In this document: positions 1 to 5,986 of the stretch, piece by piece | Layout of the letters: the number at the start of each line of letters is the position of its first letter | Numbering within the stretch: the stretch's first letter is position 1 | Assembly (NCBI GenBank): GCA_021786815.1 | Contig: JAJYMR010000416.1 | Span: forward strand, 1-11,015 | DNA length: 11,015 bases | Source: Deltaproteobacteria bacterium | Lineage (GTDB): Bacteria; Desulfobacterota; Binatia; Binatales; Binataceae | Direction: 5' to 3' | Notes under the pieces: generated by a model | Database searches by the model: none | Told to the model about the DNA's origin: nothing | Seen by the model: the letters and a program-made list of their open reading frames with translations, nothing else | Position numbers and translations under genes: made by a program

Positions 1-270
1 CGCCTTGCGCTGCATAAACGATTCCCACACGATTCTTGTACAAGCGCGATCGAAAGTCGGCACCGAATGCCCGTAGACCGTTATAGCCGGGAGGCTCTTA
101 TTAGCCACGGAAGGTGGGCAGTGCGGCTGGCAGCCGCTGTTAATTCCTCCCCGTTCGGGTCCGACGCTCATAGGGTGAGGTGTCCGAGTCGGAGTCGGGG
201 CCTGCTGAGCAAGGCAGAGGCCGGATAACCCGACAAACATCGTGGCAACCAGCGCCAATCGGCCACGCAT
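1..270 (-). CDS. Secreted protein of unknown function, N-terminal part (runs off left edge)
   Basis: All 90 minus-strand codons from the ATG at 270-268 down to base 1 are open, with no stop before the edge, so this is the N-terminal part of a longer gene. The product begins with a typical Sec signal peptide: a basic start (MRGR), a hydrophobic core at about residues 5-18, and a likely signal peptidase I site after Ala21 (CLA/QQ). Cys19 is not in a proper lipobox, because the residue before it is Leu. A Pro/Thr-rich linker (residues 24-33) follows, then a stretch with Cys47, Cys51 and Cys77. The start is supported by a GAGGGAG Shine-Dalgarno sequence four bases upstream and a promoter-like site further up. 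I do not recognise the family; the export prediction is the firm part. Confidence 0.62.
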   Translation of the reverse strand, partial: MRGRLALVATMFVGLSGLCLAQQAPTPTRTPHPMSVGPERGGINSGCQPHCPPSVANKSLPAITVYGHSVPTFDRACTRIVWESFMQRKA

Positions 271-313
271 TGGACTCCCTCGGCGGTGCAAACTCAGCCG
301 CGCTTGAACTGGC

Positions 314-341
314 AGTAAACAGTGCGCCCTCGGAATGTCAA
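314..341 (-). promoter_or_regulatory. Sigma70-type promoter candidate for the secreted-protein gene
   Basis: Reading the minus strand, a perfect TTGACA (341-336) is followed after 16 bases by TTTACT (319-314). This would start a transcript near 307, giving a leader of about 37 bases that carries the Shine-Dalgarno of the gene starting at 270. The -10 hexamer matches TATAAT at four of six positions but lacks the important second-position A. The rest of 271-483 shows no gene. It holds only a weak six-base inverted repeat (361-366 with 382-387) and no convincing terminator after cydB. Confidence 0.42.
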
Positions 342-483
342 GTAGAAACATACAGGGTGGTCCGCTGCATATCCGTTACCAAGCGGAACAGAAATGGCCC
401 ATGTGTATGCTCAGCAGTGCAGGCGATATGCCGATCGTTTTCAGCAGCTTAGCACCGACCGGCGTGCCAGCCGAATTTGGGGG

Positions 484-1524
484 TCAGTAGCCTTCCTCGT
501 CGAGGCTGACTTCGCCGGTGAAACTACGATAGACGAAAACGAAGTATCCGATCGCGAGAAGAATTCCCGGGATGAACCACATGAGCCCGACCTTTAGACC
601 ATAAGCCGTGGTCGCGCTGTTGTAGATCGTGAGGCTGTCGGCCGGATTCAGGTTCGAGGGCAGCACATACGGGTAAAGCCCGAACGCGACGCTGAAGAGC
701 ATCCCGGCGATGTACGCGCAGGAGGCGAGAAAGGCGTCTCGCGCGCGACCGCCGCGGTTGAACCATCGAATCGCTATCAGCGCCGTGGCCGCGATCGCCG
801 GAAACACGAATCCCCACGGCTCGTCGGGAAAGCGCGCACCGAGATGCGGCTGAACCAGCGGCACAACCACGAGCAGCACGACGCTGAGCGCGAGCGTCGC
901 CCACCAAATCAGATCGGCAGTACGCCGCGCGCGTTCGCGCAATTCGCCGGGAGTTTTCAGCGCGACCCATAGCGCGCCGTGCAAAGCAAGCGCAGCCAGG
1001 CTCGACAGTCCCATCAGGATTGTGAACCAGTCCAGGATTCCGACCTGCCCACTGGTTGTGAAATCGGTGAACAGCGGCAGGAAGAAATAGCCCGAGTCGG
1101 CAAGCGGCACGCCGCGAAGGATATTGCCCAGCGCCGCGCCGAAGAAGATCGCGAGCATCGCGCTCGCTCCCGCGAAAGCCACGTCCCAGAACGGATGCCA
1201 TACGACGCTCTCGATATGGCTTCGGAACTCGATCGAGGTGCCGCGCAGGATAAGAAGCCAGAGCACCATGATGAGCGGCAGGTAAAAGCCGCTGAAGGCG
1301 AGCGCGTACAACTTCGGGAACGCGAAAAACAGCGCGCCGCCGCCCGCGATCAGCCAGACCTCGTTGCCGTCCCACAGCGGCCCGACCGAGCGCAGCAGCA
1401 TCCGGCGCTCCGCCTCGGTGCGGCCGACGTACAGATGCACGATGCCCACGCCCAGGTCGAAGCCGTCCAGGACGGCGTAGGTCACTATCATCGCAGCGAC
1501 GATGCAGAACCAGAGCGTGTCCGT
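484..1524 (-). CDS. cydB: Cytochrome bd ubiquinol oxidase subunit II (ACG start proposed)
   Basis: CydB is the second large membrane subunit of the bd-type quinol oxidase, which reduces oxygen to water with quinol electrons. The protein is very hydrophobic, with about eight membrane segments. It carries the family signatures DGFDLGVG at residues 20-27, then GPLWDGNEVWLI, and a C-terminal IPGILLAIGYFVFVYRSF segment. The first ATG (1491) would remove the start of the first helix and has no ribosome site. The same frame extends upstream to an ACG at 1524 that lies eight bases after a perfect AAGGAGG. This start gives the family-like N-terminus MDTLWFCIVAAM and a length of 346 residues, normal for the family. 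It begins 18 bases after the cydA stop, so the two are surely co-transcribed. No small CydX-like ORF follows. Confidence 0.95.
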   Translation of the reverse strand, partial: TDTLWFCIVAAMIVTYAVLDGFDLGVGIVHLYVGRTEAERRMLLRSVGPLWDGNEVWLIAGGGALFFAFPKLYALAFSGFYLPLIMVLWLLILRGTSIEFRSHIESVVWHPFWDVAFAGASAMLAIFFGAALGNILRGVPLADSGYFFLPLFTDFTTSGQVGILDWFTILMGLSSLAALALHGALWVALKTPGELRERARRTADLIWWATLALSVVLLVVVPLVQPHLGARFPDEPWGFVFPAIAATALIAIRWFNRGGRARDAFLASCAYIAGMLFSVAFGLYPYVLPSNLNPADSLTIYNSATTAYGLKVGLMWFIPGILLAIGYFVFVYRSFTGEVSLDEEGY

Positions 1525-1532
1525 GACGATAC

Positions 1533-1539
1533 CCTCCTT
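1533..1539 (-). promoter_or_regulatory. Ribosome binding site deciding the cydB start
   Basis: The minus strand reads AAGGAGG here, a full anti-16S match. It ends eight bases before the in-frame ACG at 1524-1522. No ATG, GTG or TTG lies at a usable distance in this frame, so the site argues for a non-standard ACG start or an ATG-to-ACG change in this copy. Confidence 0.75.
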
Positions 1540-1542
1540 ACG

Positions 1543-2898
1543 TCATGCGTTCGGCGTTTGCGCGGCGTGCCCGGCCGATGACGCGGGCTCGGGTCCGCTT
1601 TCGACCTCAAGGTAGATGAGGAACAGGAACAGCACCGCGAGCACGCTGTACATCCCGGCAAAACCTATGAGCGTAAAGGTCGCGTTGCCCGATGACACCG
1701 CTTGCGAGCTTCCCTGCGCAGTCCTGAGCAATCCGTAAACGAGCCACGGCTGGCGTCCGAGTTCCGCGGTCATCCATCCCGCCGTGGTCGCGATATAAGG
1801 AAACGGCGCGAGCAGCATCAGCGCCCACAACATCAGCGGCGTATCGTACAGTTGGCCGCGCCAGAGCATGAATCCGGCGAGCGCGAGCACCGCGACGAAG
1901 ATCGTCCCGAGGCCCACCATGATGTGGTACGCGTAATACAGCAGCGGGATGTTGTCGGGCCACGTGTCGCGCGGAAAATCGTCGAGGCCGCGCACTTCGG
2001 CCATCCAGCGGCGATACGTCAGGAAGCTCAGCGCCCGCGGAACGAATATTGGGTTGTCGAGCGCCTCGGCCTGGACGTCGGGTTGCCCGATTATCGCGAG
2101 CGGCGCGCCTTTTTCACTCTTGAACAGTCCCTCCATCGCGGCGAGCGTAACCGGCTGGTAATGGGCGACGTTTCGGCCCTGCTCGTCGCCGGTCGGAAAA
2201 ATCAGTATCGCGGAGGCGATAAGCCCGGCCGTCACGCCGATGCGAATGAAGGTGCGTCCGTAATCCTGGTCGCGCTCGGCGAGCAGATAGAAGGCGCCGA
2301 GCGCCGCCATCACGATGCTTGCCGTTACGACCGAAGCCGTCATGTTGTGCAGGTACTGCCACCCGAGCCACGGGTTCAGAAACAATCCCCAGAAACTCTT
2401 GAGCGCGAGCGCGCCGTCGGGTCCGGGCTGGTAGGCGACCGGATGCTGCATCCAGGCGTTGGTCGCGATTATGAAGAATCCTGAGAGCCAGGTGCCGAGG
2501 AAGACCAGGAACGCCGCGAGCCAGTGAAGGCGCGGGCCGAGCCGTTTTTCGCCGAACAGGAATGCGCCAAGGAAGCTCGATTCGAGGAAGAACGAGAAAA
2601 CGCCCTCCATCGCGAGCGTCTGTCCGATTACCCCGCCCGAATAGCGTGAGAAGCTGGCCCAGTTGGTGCCGAACTGGAACTCCATCGGGATTCCAGTCAC
2701 CACGCCGAGCACGAAATTGATTCCGAAGATCCGCGCCCAGAAGCGCGCCGCGTGGTTGTAATGCCCCTCGCCGGTGCGCAGCGCGAGGGTTTTCAGGACC
2801 ACGATAAGCAGCGCGAGGCCCATCGTGAGTTGCGGGAACAGGTAGTGAAAGATCACCGTGAAGGCGAACTGGAGGCGATGAATGGTAAGCGCTTCCAT
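1543..2898 (-). CDS. cydA: Cytochrome bd ubiquinol oxidase subunit I, short Q-loop type
   Basis: CydA holds the three haems and the quinol site of the bd oxidase. At 451 residues it is shorter than E. coli CydA (about 520) because it lacks the long insertion in the periplasmic Q-loop, so it belongs to the short-loop class that includes cyanide-insensitive CioA. Visible haem ligands are His18 (b595; FHYLFP), Glu98 and Glu106 in the d/b595 region, His184 (b558; YLHNM), Met327 (b558; HIMVG) and Glu379 in WMTAELGRQPW. The Q-loop motif GDEQGRNVAHYQP is at residues 237-249. About nine membrane helices are evident. The ATG gives the expected N-terminus (residue 18 for the first His), though its ribosome site is weak. 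It lies 39 bases after the crotonase gene and just before cydB. Whether it is cyanide-insensitive cannot be told from sequence. Confidence 0.97.
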   Translation of the reverse strand: MEALTIHRLQFAFTVIFHYLFPQLTMGLALLIVVLKTLALRTGEGHYNHAARFWARIFGINFVLGVVTGIPMEFQFGTNWASFSRYSGGVIGQTLAMEGVFSFFLESSFLGAFLFGEKRLGPRLHWLAAFLVFLGTWLSGFFIIATNAWMQHPVAYQPGPDGALALKSFWGLFLNPWLGWQYLHNMTASVVTASIVMAALGAFYLLAERDQDYGRTFIRIGVTAGLIASAILIFPTGDEQGRNVAHYQPVTLAAMEGLFKSEKGAPLAIIGQPDVQAEALDNPIFVPRALSFLTYRRWMAEVRGLDDFPRDTWPDNIPLLYYAYHIMVGLGTIFVAVLALAGFMLWRGQLYDTPLMLWALMLLAPFPYIATTAGWMTAELGRQPWLVYGLLRTAQGSSQAVSSGNATFTLIGFAGMYSVLAVLFLFLIYLEVESGPEPASSAGHAAQTPNA

Positions 2899-2937
2899 CG
2901 ATGAGGTTTCGTCTTGCGTTCCGCCGCGGCCTTGGTC

Positions 2938-3747
2938 TCAGGCGCGTTCGGCGAACCTCGGCGCGCGTTTTTGCACGAAGGCGCGCGCGCCTTCGTCGAG
3001 ATAACCCGCCTGCACGCAGAGCGTCTGGTTGCGGTCTTCGACCGCGATTGCCTGCTCGAGGCTTCCCGCGTCAACGCTGACGTTGAGGCATTCCTTGGTG
3101 AGCCGAAGCCCGAGCGGCGACGTCTCGGCCATCTCGCGCGCAAGCTTGTCGGCCGCGGCGTCGAGTTCCGCGTCGGGCACCATCTCGGAGACGAGGCCAG
3201 TTGCAAGCGCGCGGCGCGCATCGATGAAGCGGCCGGTCAGCAGAAGTTCCGACGCGACCGACGTCCCGACCGCGCGCGGCAGGAAGTAGCTCACGCCCAT
3301 GTCGCAGGCGGTAAGCCCGATGCGGATGAATGCCGCGTTCATCCTGGCCGATTCACCCGCGAGCCTCACGTCCGAGGCAAGCGCGAGCGCGAACCCTCCA
3401 CCGCAGGCGGGACCTTTGATTGCGGCGATAAAGGGCTGCGGCACGCGGCGAATCGCGACCACGAGATCGCTCATGCGGCGCTGCACTTCATAGGTGCCGG
3501 TCGCGGAGCTGCCCAGCGCCTCGCTGTCGCCCGCGTTCTGTTCCTTGAGGTCGAGTCCCGCGCAAAAGGCGCGGCCAGCGCCGCGAATCACGACCACCCG
3601 CGTCTTGCGGTCGTCGCGCAGACGCGACAGGAAATCCTCCAGTTCCGAGACCATCTTTCGCGACAGCGCGTTGAGCGCGTGCGGGCGATTGAGCGTTAGC
3701 CGCGCAACCGCGCCTTCCTGCGTCAATTCCAGCGTTTCGTAAGCCAT
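2938..3747 (-). CDS. Enoyl-CoA hydratase/isomerase (crotonase) family protein
   Basis: This is a 269-residue crotonase-fold protein acting on acyl-CoA substrates. The oxyanion-hole segments are clear: AFCAGLDLKE (60-69) and KGPACGGGFALALASDVRLA (111-130). Compared with rat mitochondrial enoyl-CoA hydratase, the two catalytic glutamates (Glu144 and Glu164) align with Ala120 and Phe140, so simple hydration is unlikely. Asp149 in GLTACDMGVSYF sits near the place of the catalytic Asp204 of dienoyl-CoA isomerase, so an isomerase or another CoA reaction is more plausible. I chose the ATG at 3747 because an AGAGG lies just upstream and the protein then starts at the family's usual point. An in-frame ATG at 3807 would add 20 residues of no recognisable character. 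The gene leads directly into cydA, an unusual partner that suggests co-transcription rather than shared chemistry. Confidence 0.9.
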   Translation of the reverse strand: MAYETLELTQEGAVARLTLNRPHALNALSRKMVSELEDFLSRLRDDRKTRVVVIRGAGRAFCAGLDLKEQNAGDSEALGSSATGTYEVQRRMSDLVVAIRRVPQPFIAAIKGPACGGGFALALASDVRLAGESARMNAAFIRIGLTACDMGVSYFLPRAVGTSVASELLLTGRFIDARRALATGLVSEMVPDAELDAAADKLAREMAETSPLGLRLTKECLNVSVDAGSLEQAIAVEDRNQTLCVQAGYLDEGARAFVQKRAPRFAERA

Positions 3748-3819
3748 CTGGACCTCTTTGCTACCTGCTGTTTGCGAACTTGCTCCGGCCCAGCCCGCAC
3801 CCATCACGATAACCGAATT

Positions 3820-3836
3820 GGCGACCTCGGTGCCAA
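3820..3836 (-). promoter_or_regulatory. Sigma54-like promoter candidate upstream of the crotonase gene
   Basis: The minus strand reads TTGGCACCGAGGTCGCC. This holds the -24 element TGGCAC and the key GG and GC pairs at the correct ten-base spacing of sigma54 promoters; the -12 element TCGCC is imperfect against TTGCW. A start near 3809 would give a leader of about 60 bases to the crotonase ATG. Chance matches are common in GC-rich DNA, so this is tentative. The same intergenic region also has an isolated TATAAT on the minus strand at 3912-3907 without a -35 partner. Confidence 0.25.
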
Positions 3837-3938
3837 AGCTCCGTATTCGGCATATTGCAGTTTCAAGGGGTGGCTTGACATGACCCTCAGCGAGGCAAAA
3901 GCTGTAATTATAAACAACACTGCTTCCGGTTACGTCGT

Positions 3939-3955
3939 GAACAACGATCCTGTTC
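3939..3955. promoter_or_regulatory. Short inverted repeat before the HTH gene, possible operator
   Basis: GAACA (3939-3943) and TGTTC (3951-3955) form a five-base inverted repeat with a seven-base centre, 25 bases before the start of the small DNA-binding protein gene. The surrounding 3840-3980 stretch is visibly more AT-rich than its neighbours, as regulatory regions often are. It could be an autoregulatory site, but the arms are short and the spacing does not match the GAAC-N4-GTTC LexA box. Confidence 0.2.
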
Positions 3956-3980
3956 CTCGGGGGGAATTAGGTGTTTTGGG

Positions 3981-4208
3981 ATGCCCCGAGAAGAAAAAAT
4001 CTACACAGTAGCCGAACTTTCAGAGCATCTGAGAGTTCATCCGACGACGATCTATCGGCTCCTCAGGCGCGGTCTGATTCCCGGTTTCCGGGTCGGTGCG
4101 ACATGGCGATTCAGTCGCGCCGCCATCGAAAAGTGGGAACACGGCCAAGGTCAGGCAATACGCCCCGCGGAACCGCCTCCGCGACGCGGACGCAAGCCAC
4201 GGCAGTGA
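3981..4208 (+). CDS. Small excisionase/MerR-type helix-turn-helix DNA-binding protein
   Basis: This 75-residue protein matches the HTH_17 (excisionase-family, BldC-like) fold. It has a YTVAELSEHL opening, a helix-turn-helix at about residues 9-31 with VHPTTIYRLLRRG as recognition part, a wing with GFRVGATWRF (35-44), and the closing AAIEKW helix. Family members bind DNA as small winged-helix proteins, either as phage/plasmid excision factors or as host regulators. The tail (63-75) is proline-rich then basic, ending RRGRKPRQ, which resembles an AT-hook though without the exact RGRP core. A weak AGGTG lies about seven bases before the ATG. No integrase, phage or plasmid gene is nearby, so a regulatory role is more likely than excision. 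The methyltransferase follows after 43 bases. Confidence 0.85.
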   Translation: MPREEKIYTVAELSEHLRVHPTTIYRLLRRGLIPGFRVGATWRFSRAAIEKWEHGQGQAIRPAEPPPRRGRKPRQ

Positions 4209-4251
4209 GCGCTCGTCCGCAGGCGCCGAATCGAGTATAGATTCGGCCGGG

Positions 4252-5070
4252 GTGAGCACCAGATTGTCCGATAGCGTCGAATCCGGACCCGATCTGCCGC
4301 GTAGTCGCGCGCAGGTGAGCGAGCACTTCGCGCGTCTTGCCGACAGCTACGGCGGCGGCGAGTATTACGCGCGCCGCCGCAACGCGGTATTGCGCGCGCT
4401 GATGCCGTATTTGACCCCGGCGCGCACGATTCTGGACCTCGGGTGCGGCAATGGACGCTATTTGAAGGAGTTCGTCCACGCCGCTCCTTCGCGCCTCGTG
4501 ATTGGGGCCGATCTTTTGCCCGAGATGCTTACCGAGGCGCGCCAGCGCGTCGGCAGCGCGGCGTTCCTGGTGCGCGCGGAAGCAGGCCAGCCTCCGTTTC
4601 GCGACGGCAGCCTGGACCTCATTTTCGCAAGCCATGTCCTGCCATTTGTCGCCGACCTCGGAGCTGCCGTCAAAGCCGTCGCGCGATGCCTGCGCACGGG
4701 CGGCATTCTGGCCGCGACCGTCGGGCAGGGCAGGGTTGCGGAGGCGCTGCGCGACGCGATAGGCGAACCGCGATGGGCCGAATTCCAGAACGCGGTCTTC
4801 GGGCGTATCCGGCGCCTGCGCGATTCCATAGTCCGCGAGGAGCACCATCGCGAGGCGTTCGCCGCCGCGGGTCTTTCGGTCGAAACCATTTCTCCCACGT
4901 TCGAGGCCGGATGGTCCGCCATCGAGGAATGGGTCCATCTCAGATGGATGCCGGTTGCCGCGAATGAGGAGCGTGCCACGATCGAACGCGTCCTTGCCGA
5001 GGTGCGCACCATAGTTGGCGAGCGCCGTTTCACTCTCGAAGAACGAATACTGCTTGGCCGCCGCTCCTGA
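4252..5070 (+). CDS. Class I SAM-dependent methyltransferase
   Basis: This is a Methyltransf_11/25-type class I methyltransferase. With the GTG start at 4252 it has 272 residues. SAM motif I is ILDLGCGNGRYL (60-71), the acidic residue binding the ribose is Asp87 in VIGADLLPEML, and the post-motif segment LDLIFASHVLPFVADLG follows, then ALRTGG-type RCLRTGGILAATV. The C-terminal third, with FAAAGLSVETI and an acidic/basic helical end, probably recognises the substrate, which cannot be named. The start is uncertain: no clear ribosome site lies before 4252, another GTG at 4315 coincides with the beginning of the recognisable domain (VSEHFARLADSY), and an ATG at 4096 would overlap the upstream gene heavily. 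It is likely co-transcribed with the HTH gene. Confidence 0.88.
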   Translation: MSTRLSDSVESGPDLPRSRAQVSEHFARLADSYGGGEYYARRRNAVLRALMPYLTPARTILDLGCGNGRYLKEFVHAAPSRLVIGADLLPEMLTEARQRVGSAAFLVRAEAGQPPFRDGSLDLIFASHVLPFVADLGAAVKAVARCLRTGGILAATVGQGRVAEALRDAIGEPRWAEFQNAVFGRIRRLRDSIVREEHHREAFAAAGLSVETISPTFEAGWSAIEEWVHLRWMPVAANEERATIERVLAEVRTIVGERRFTLEERILLGRRS

Positions 5071-5092
5071 GCGGTCCCGCCCGACTGCGCGT

Positions 5093-5122
5093 TTGACAAA
5101 GGCGCGCGGAACCGAATAGCTA
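5093..5122 (+). promoter_or_regulatory. Sigma70-type promoter candidate for the hydrolase-MaoC gene run
   Basis: TTGACA (5093-5098) is followed after 18 bases by TAGCTA (5117-5122), in the 89-base gap between the methyltransferase and the hydrolase. The -35 is perfect but the -10 is weak, matching TATAAT mainly in its first two bases. A transcript would start near 5129 and carry the GGAGAG ribosome site before 5160. As the only sizeable gap between 3981 and 9174, it is the natural place for a promoter. Confidence 0.4.
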
Positions 5123-5159
5123 ACCGAGTCAAAAGCAGTTCGCGGAGAGTTAGGCCCCG

Positions 5160-5975
5160 ATGCCGACCAAGTACACCCATGTGAACGGGCACGCCATCTA
5201 TTATCACTACGCCGGCGGCACCACGCTGCCGGACGTCGTGCCGGATTTTTCCCGCGGGCGAAAGATACTTTTTCTTCACGCTGCGGGCTCCAATGGCCAT
5301 AGCTGGCACAACCAGATCGGACATCTCGGCGCCACCCACAGCCCGGTTGCGCCCGACCTGCCGGGTCATGGACGTTCGTCCGGCGTCGAGGGACTCGCTT
5401 CGATCGGTGAGTATTCGGACTTCATCGTGCGCCTGATGGACGCGCTCGAGATGAAATCGGCGATAATCGCAGGGCGCTCGATGGGCGGGGCGGTCGCGAT
5501 GGATTTGGCTGCGCGTCATCCCGGGCGCGTCGAGGCGCTGATACTGATGGCGACGGCGGCTCGGTTCAATATCGCGCAGGACCGGCTCGAAGGACTGCGC
5601 GCGGTCACGGTCGGGCGCGCTCCGCAGGCGTTCGTGACCGACGGCTACTCGCCGAAGACCGTCAAGGACAACTTCGCGGTCATTCGCGAAGGGTGGATGG
5701 AGCAGATAAAGACCGACCCGCGCGTGCGCTACACCGACGTCAAGGCGTGCGCCGAGGTGGATCTTCGCGACGCGCTCGGGAAGATCGACCGGCCCACGCT
5801 CATAATGGCGGGCGCGGACGATACCGTCACGACTGTCAACGACGCCGAGCTGATAAAGCAGAAGATACGCGCGGCCAGGCTTGAAGTGATCGCCGACGCC
5901 GCGCACAACCTTCCGACCGAGCGCCCGGCCGAGGTCAACGCCGCGGTCGAAAAATTCCTCTCCGAACTTCGATAG
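5160..5975 (+). CDS. Alpha/beta hydrolase (BphD/esterase-like)
   Basis: This is a 271-residue alpha/beta-hydrolase-fold enzyme. The expected triad is visible: Ser107 in the nucleophile elbow AGRSMGG, Asp220 or Asp221 in AGADDTVT, and His249 in DAAHNLP. The oxyanion segment is FLHAAGSNG (38-46), with alanine in place of the usual HG glycine, and APDLPGHGRS (64-73) is the typical following loop. Length and order fit small hydrolases of aromatic and steroid pathways, which cut C-C or ester bonds, and also thioesterases and lactonases; the sequence does not decide between them. There is no signal peptide, so it is cytoplasmic. GGAGAG lies about ten bases upstream of the ATG. Its stop is 11 bases before the thiolase-like gene, so it probably belongs to the same CoA-ester pathway. 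Confidence 0.93.
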   Translation: MPTKYTHVNGHAIYYHYAGGTTLPDVVPDFSRGRKILFLHAAGSNGHSWHNQIGHLGATHSPVAPDLPGHGRSSGVEGLASIGEYSDFIVRLMDALEMKSAIIAGRSMGGAVAMDLAARHPGRVEALILMATAARFNIAQDRLEGLRAVTVGRAPQAFVTDGYSPKTVKDNFAVIREGWMEQIKTDPRVRYTDVKACAEVDLRDALGKIDRPTLIMAGADDTVTTVNDAELIKQKIRAARLEVIADAAHNLPTERPAEVNAAVEKFLSELR

Positions 5976-5986
5976 GTAAGCGAGCA

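Noticed and set aside
119..180. Possible tRNA-like or structured RNA around GTTCGGGTCC
   Set aside because: No acceptor stem or D/anticodon arms can be folded around it, and the stretch is coding on the minus strand.
180..597. Two plus-strand ORFs of 90 and 67 codons near the left edge
   Set aside because: They lack ribosome sites and recognisable content, and they overlap the better supported minus-strand secreted protein and the end of cydB.
3875..3914. TTGACA (3875-3880) with AT-rich TAATTATAAA downstream as a plus-strand promoter for the HTH gene
   Set aside because: The possible -10 hexamers are 22-28 bases away; none lies at 16-18 bases.
3772..4011. A 79-codon plus-strand ORF in the divergent intergenic region
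   Set aside because: It starts inside the crotonase 5' region, ends inside the HTH gene in another frame, and has no ribosome site or domain.
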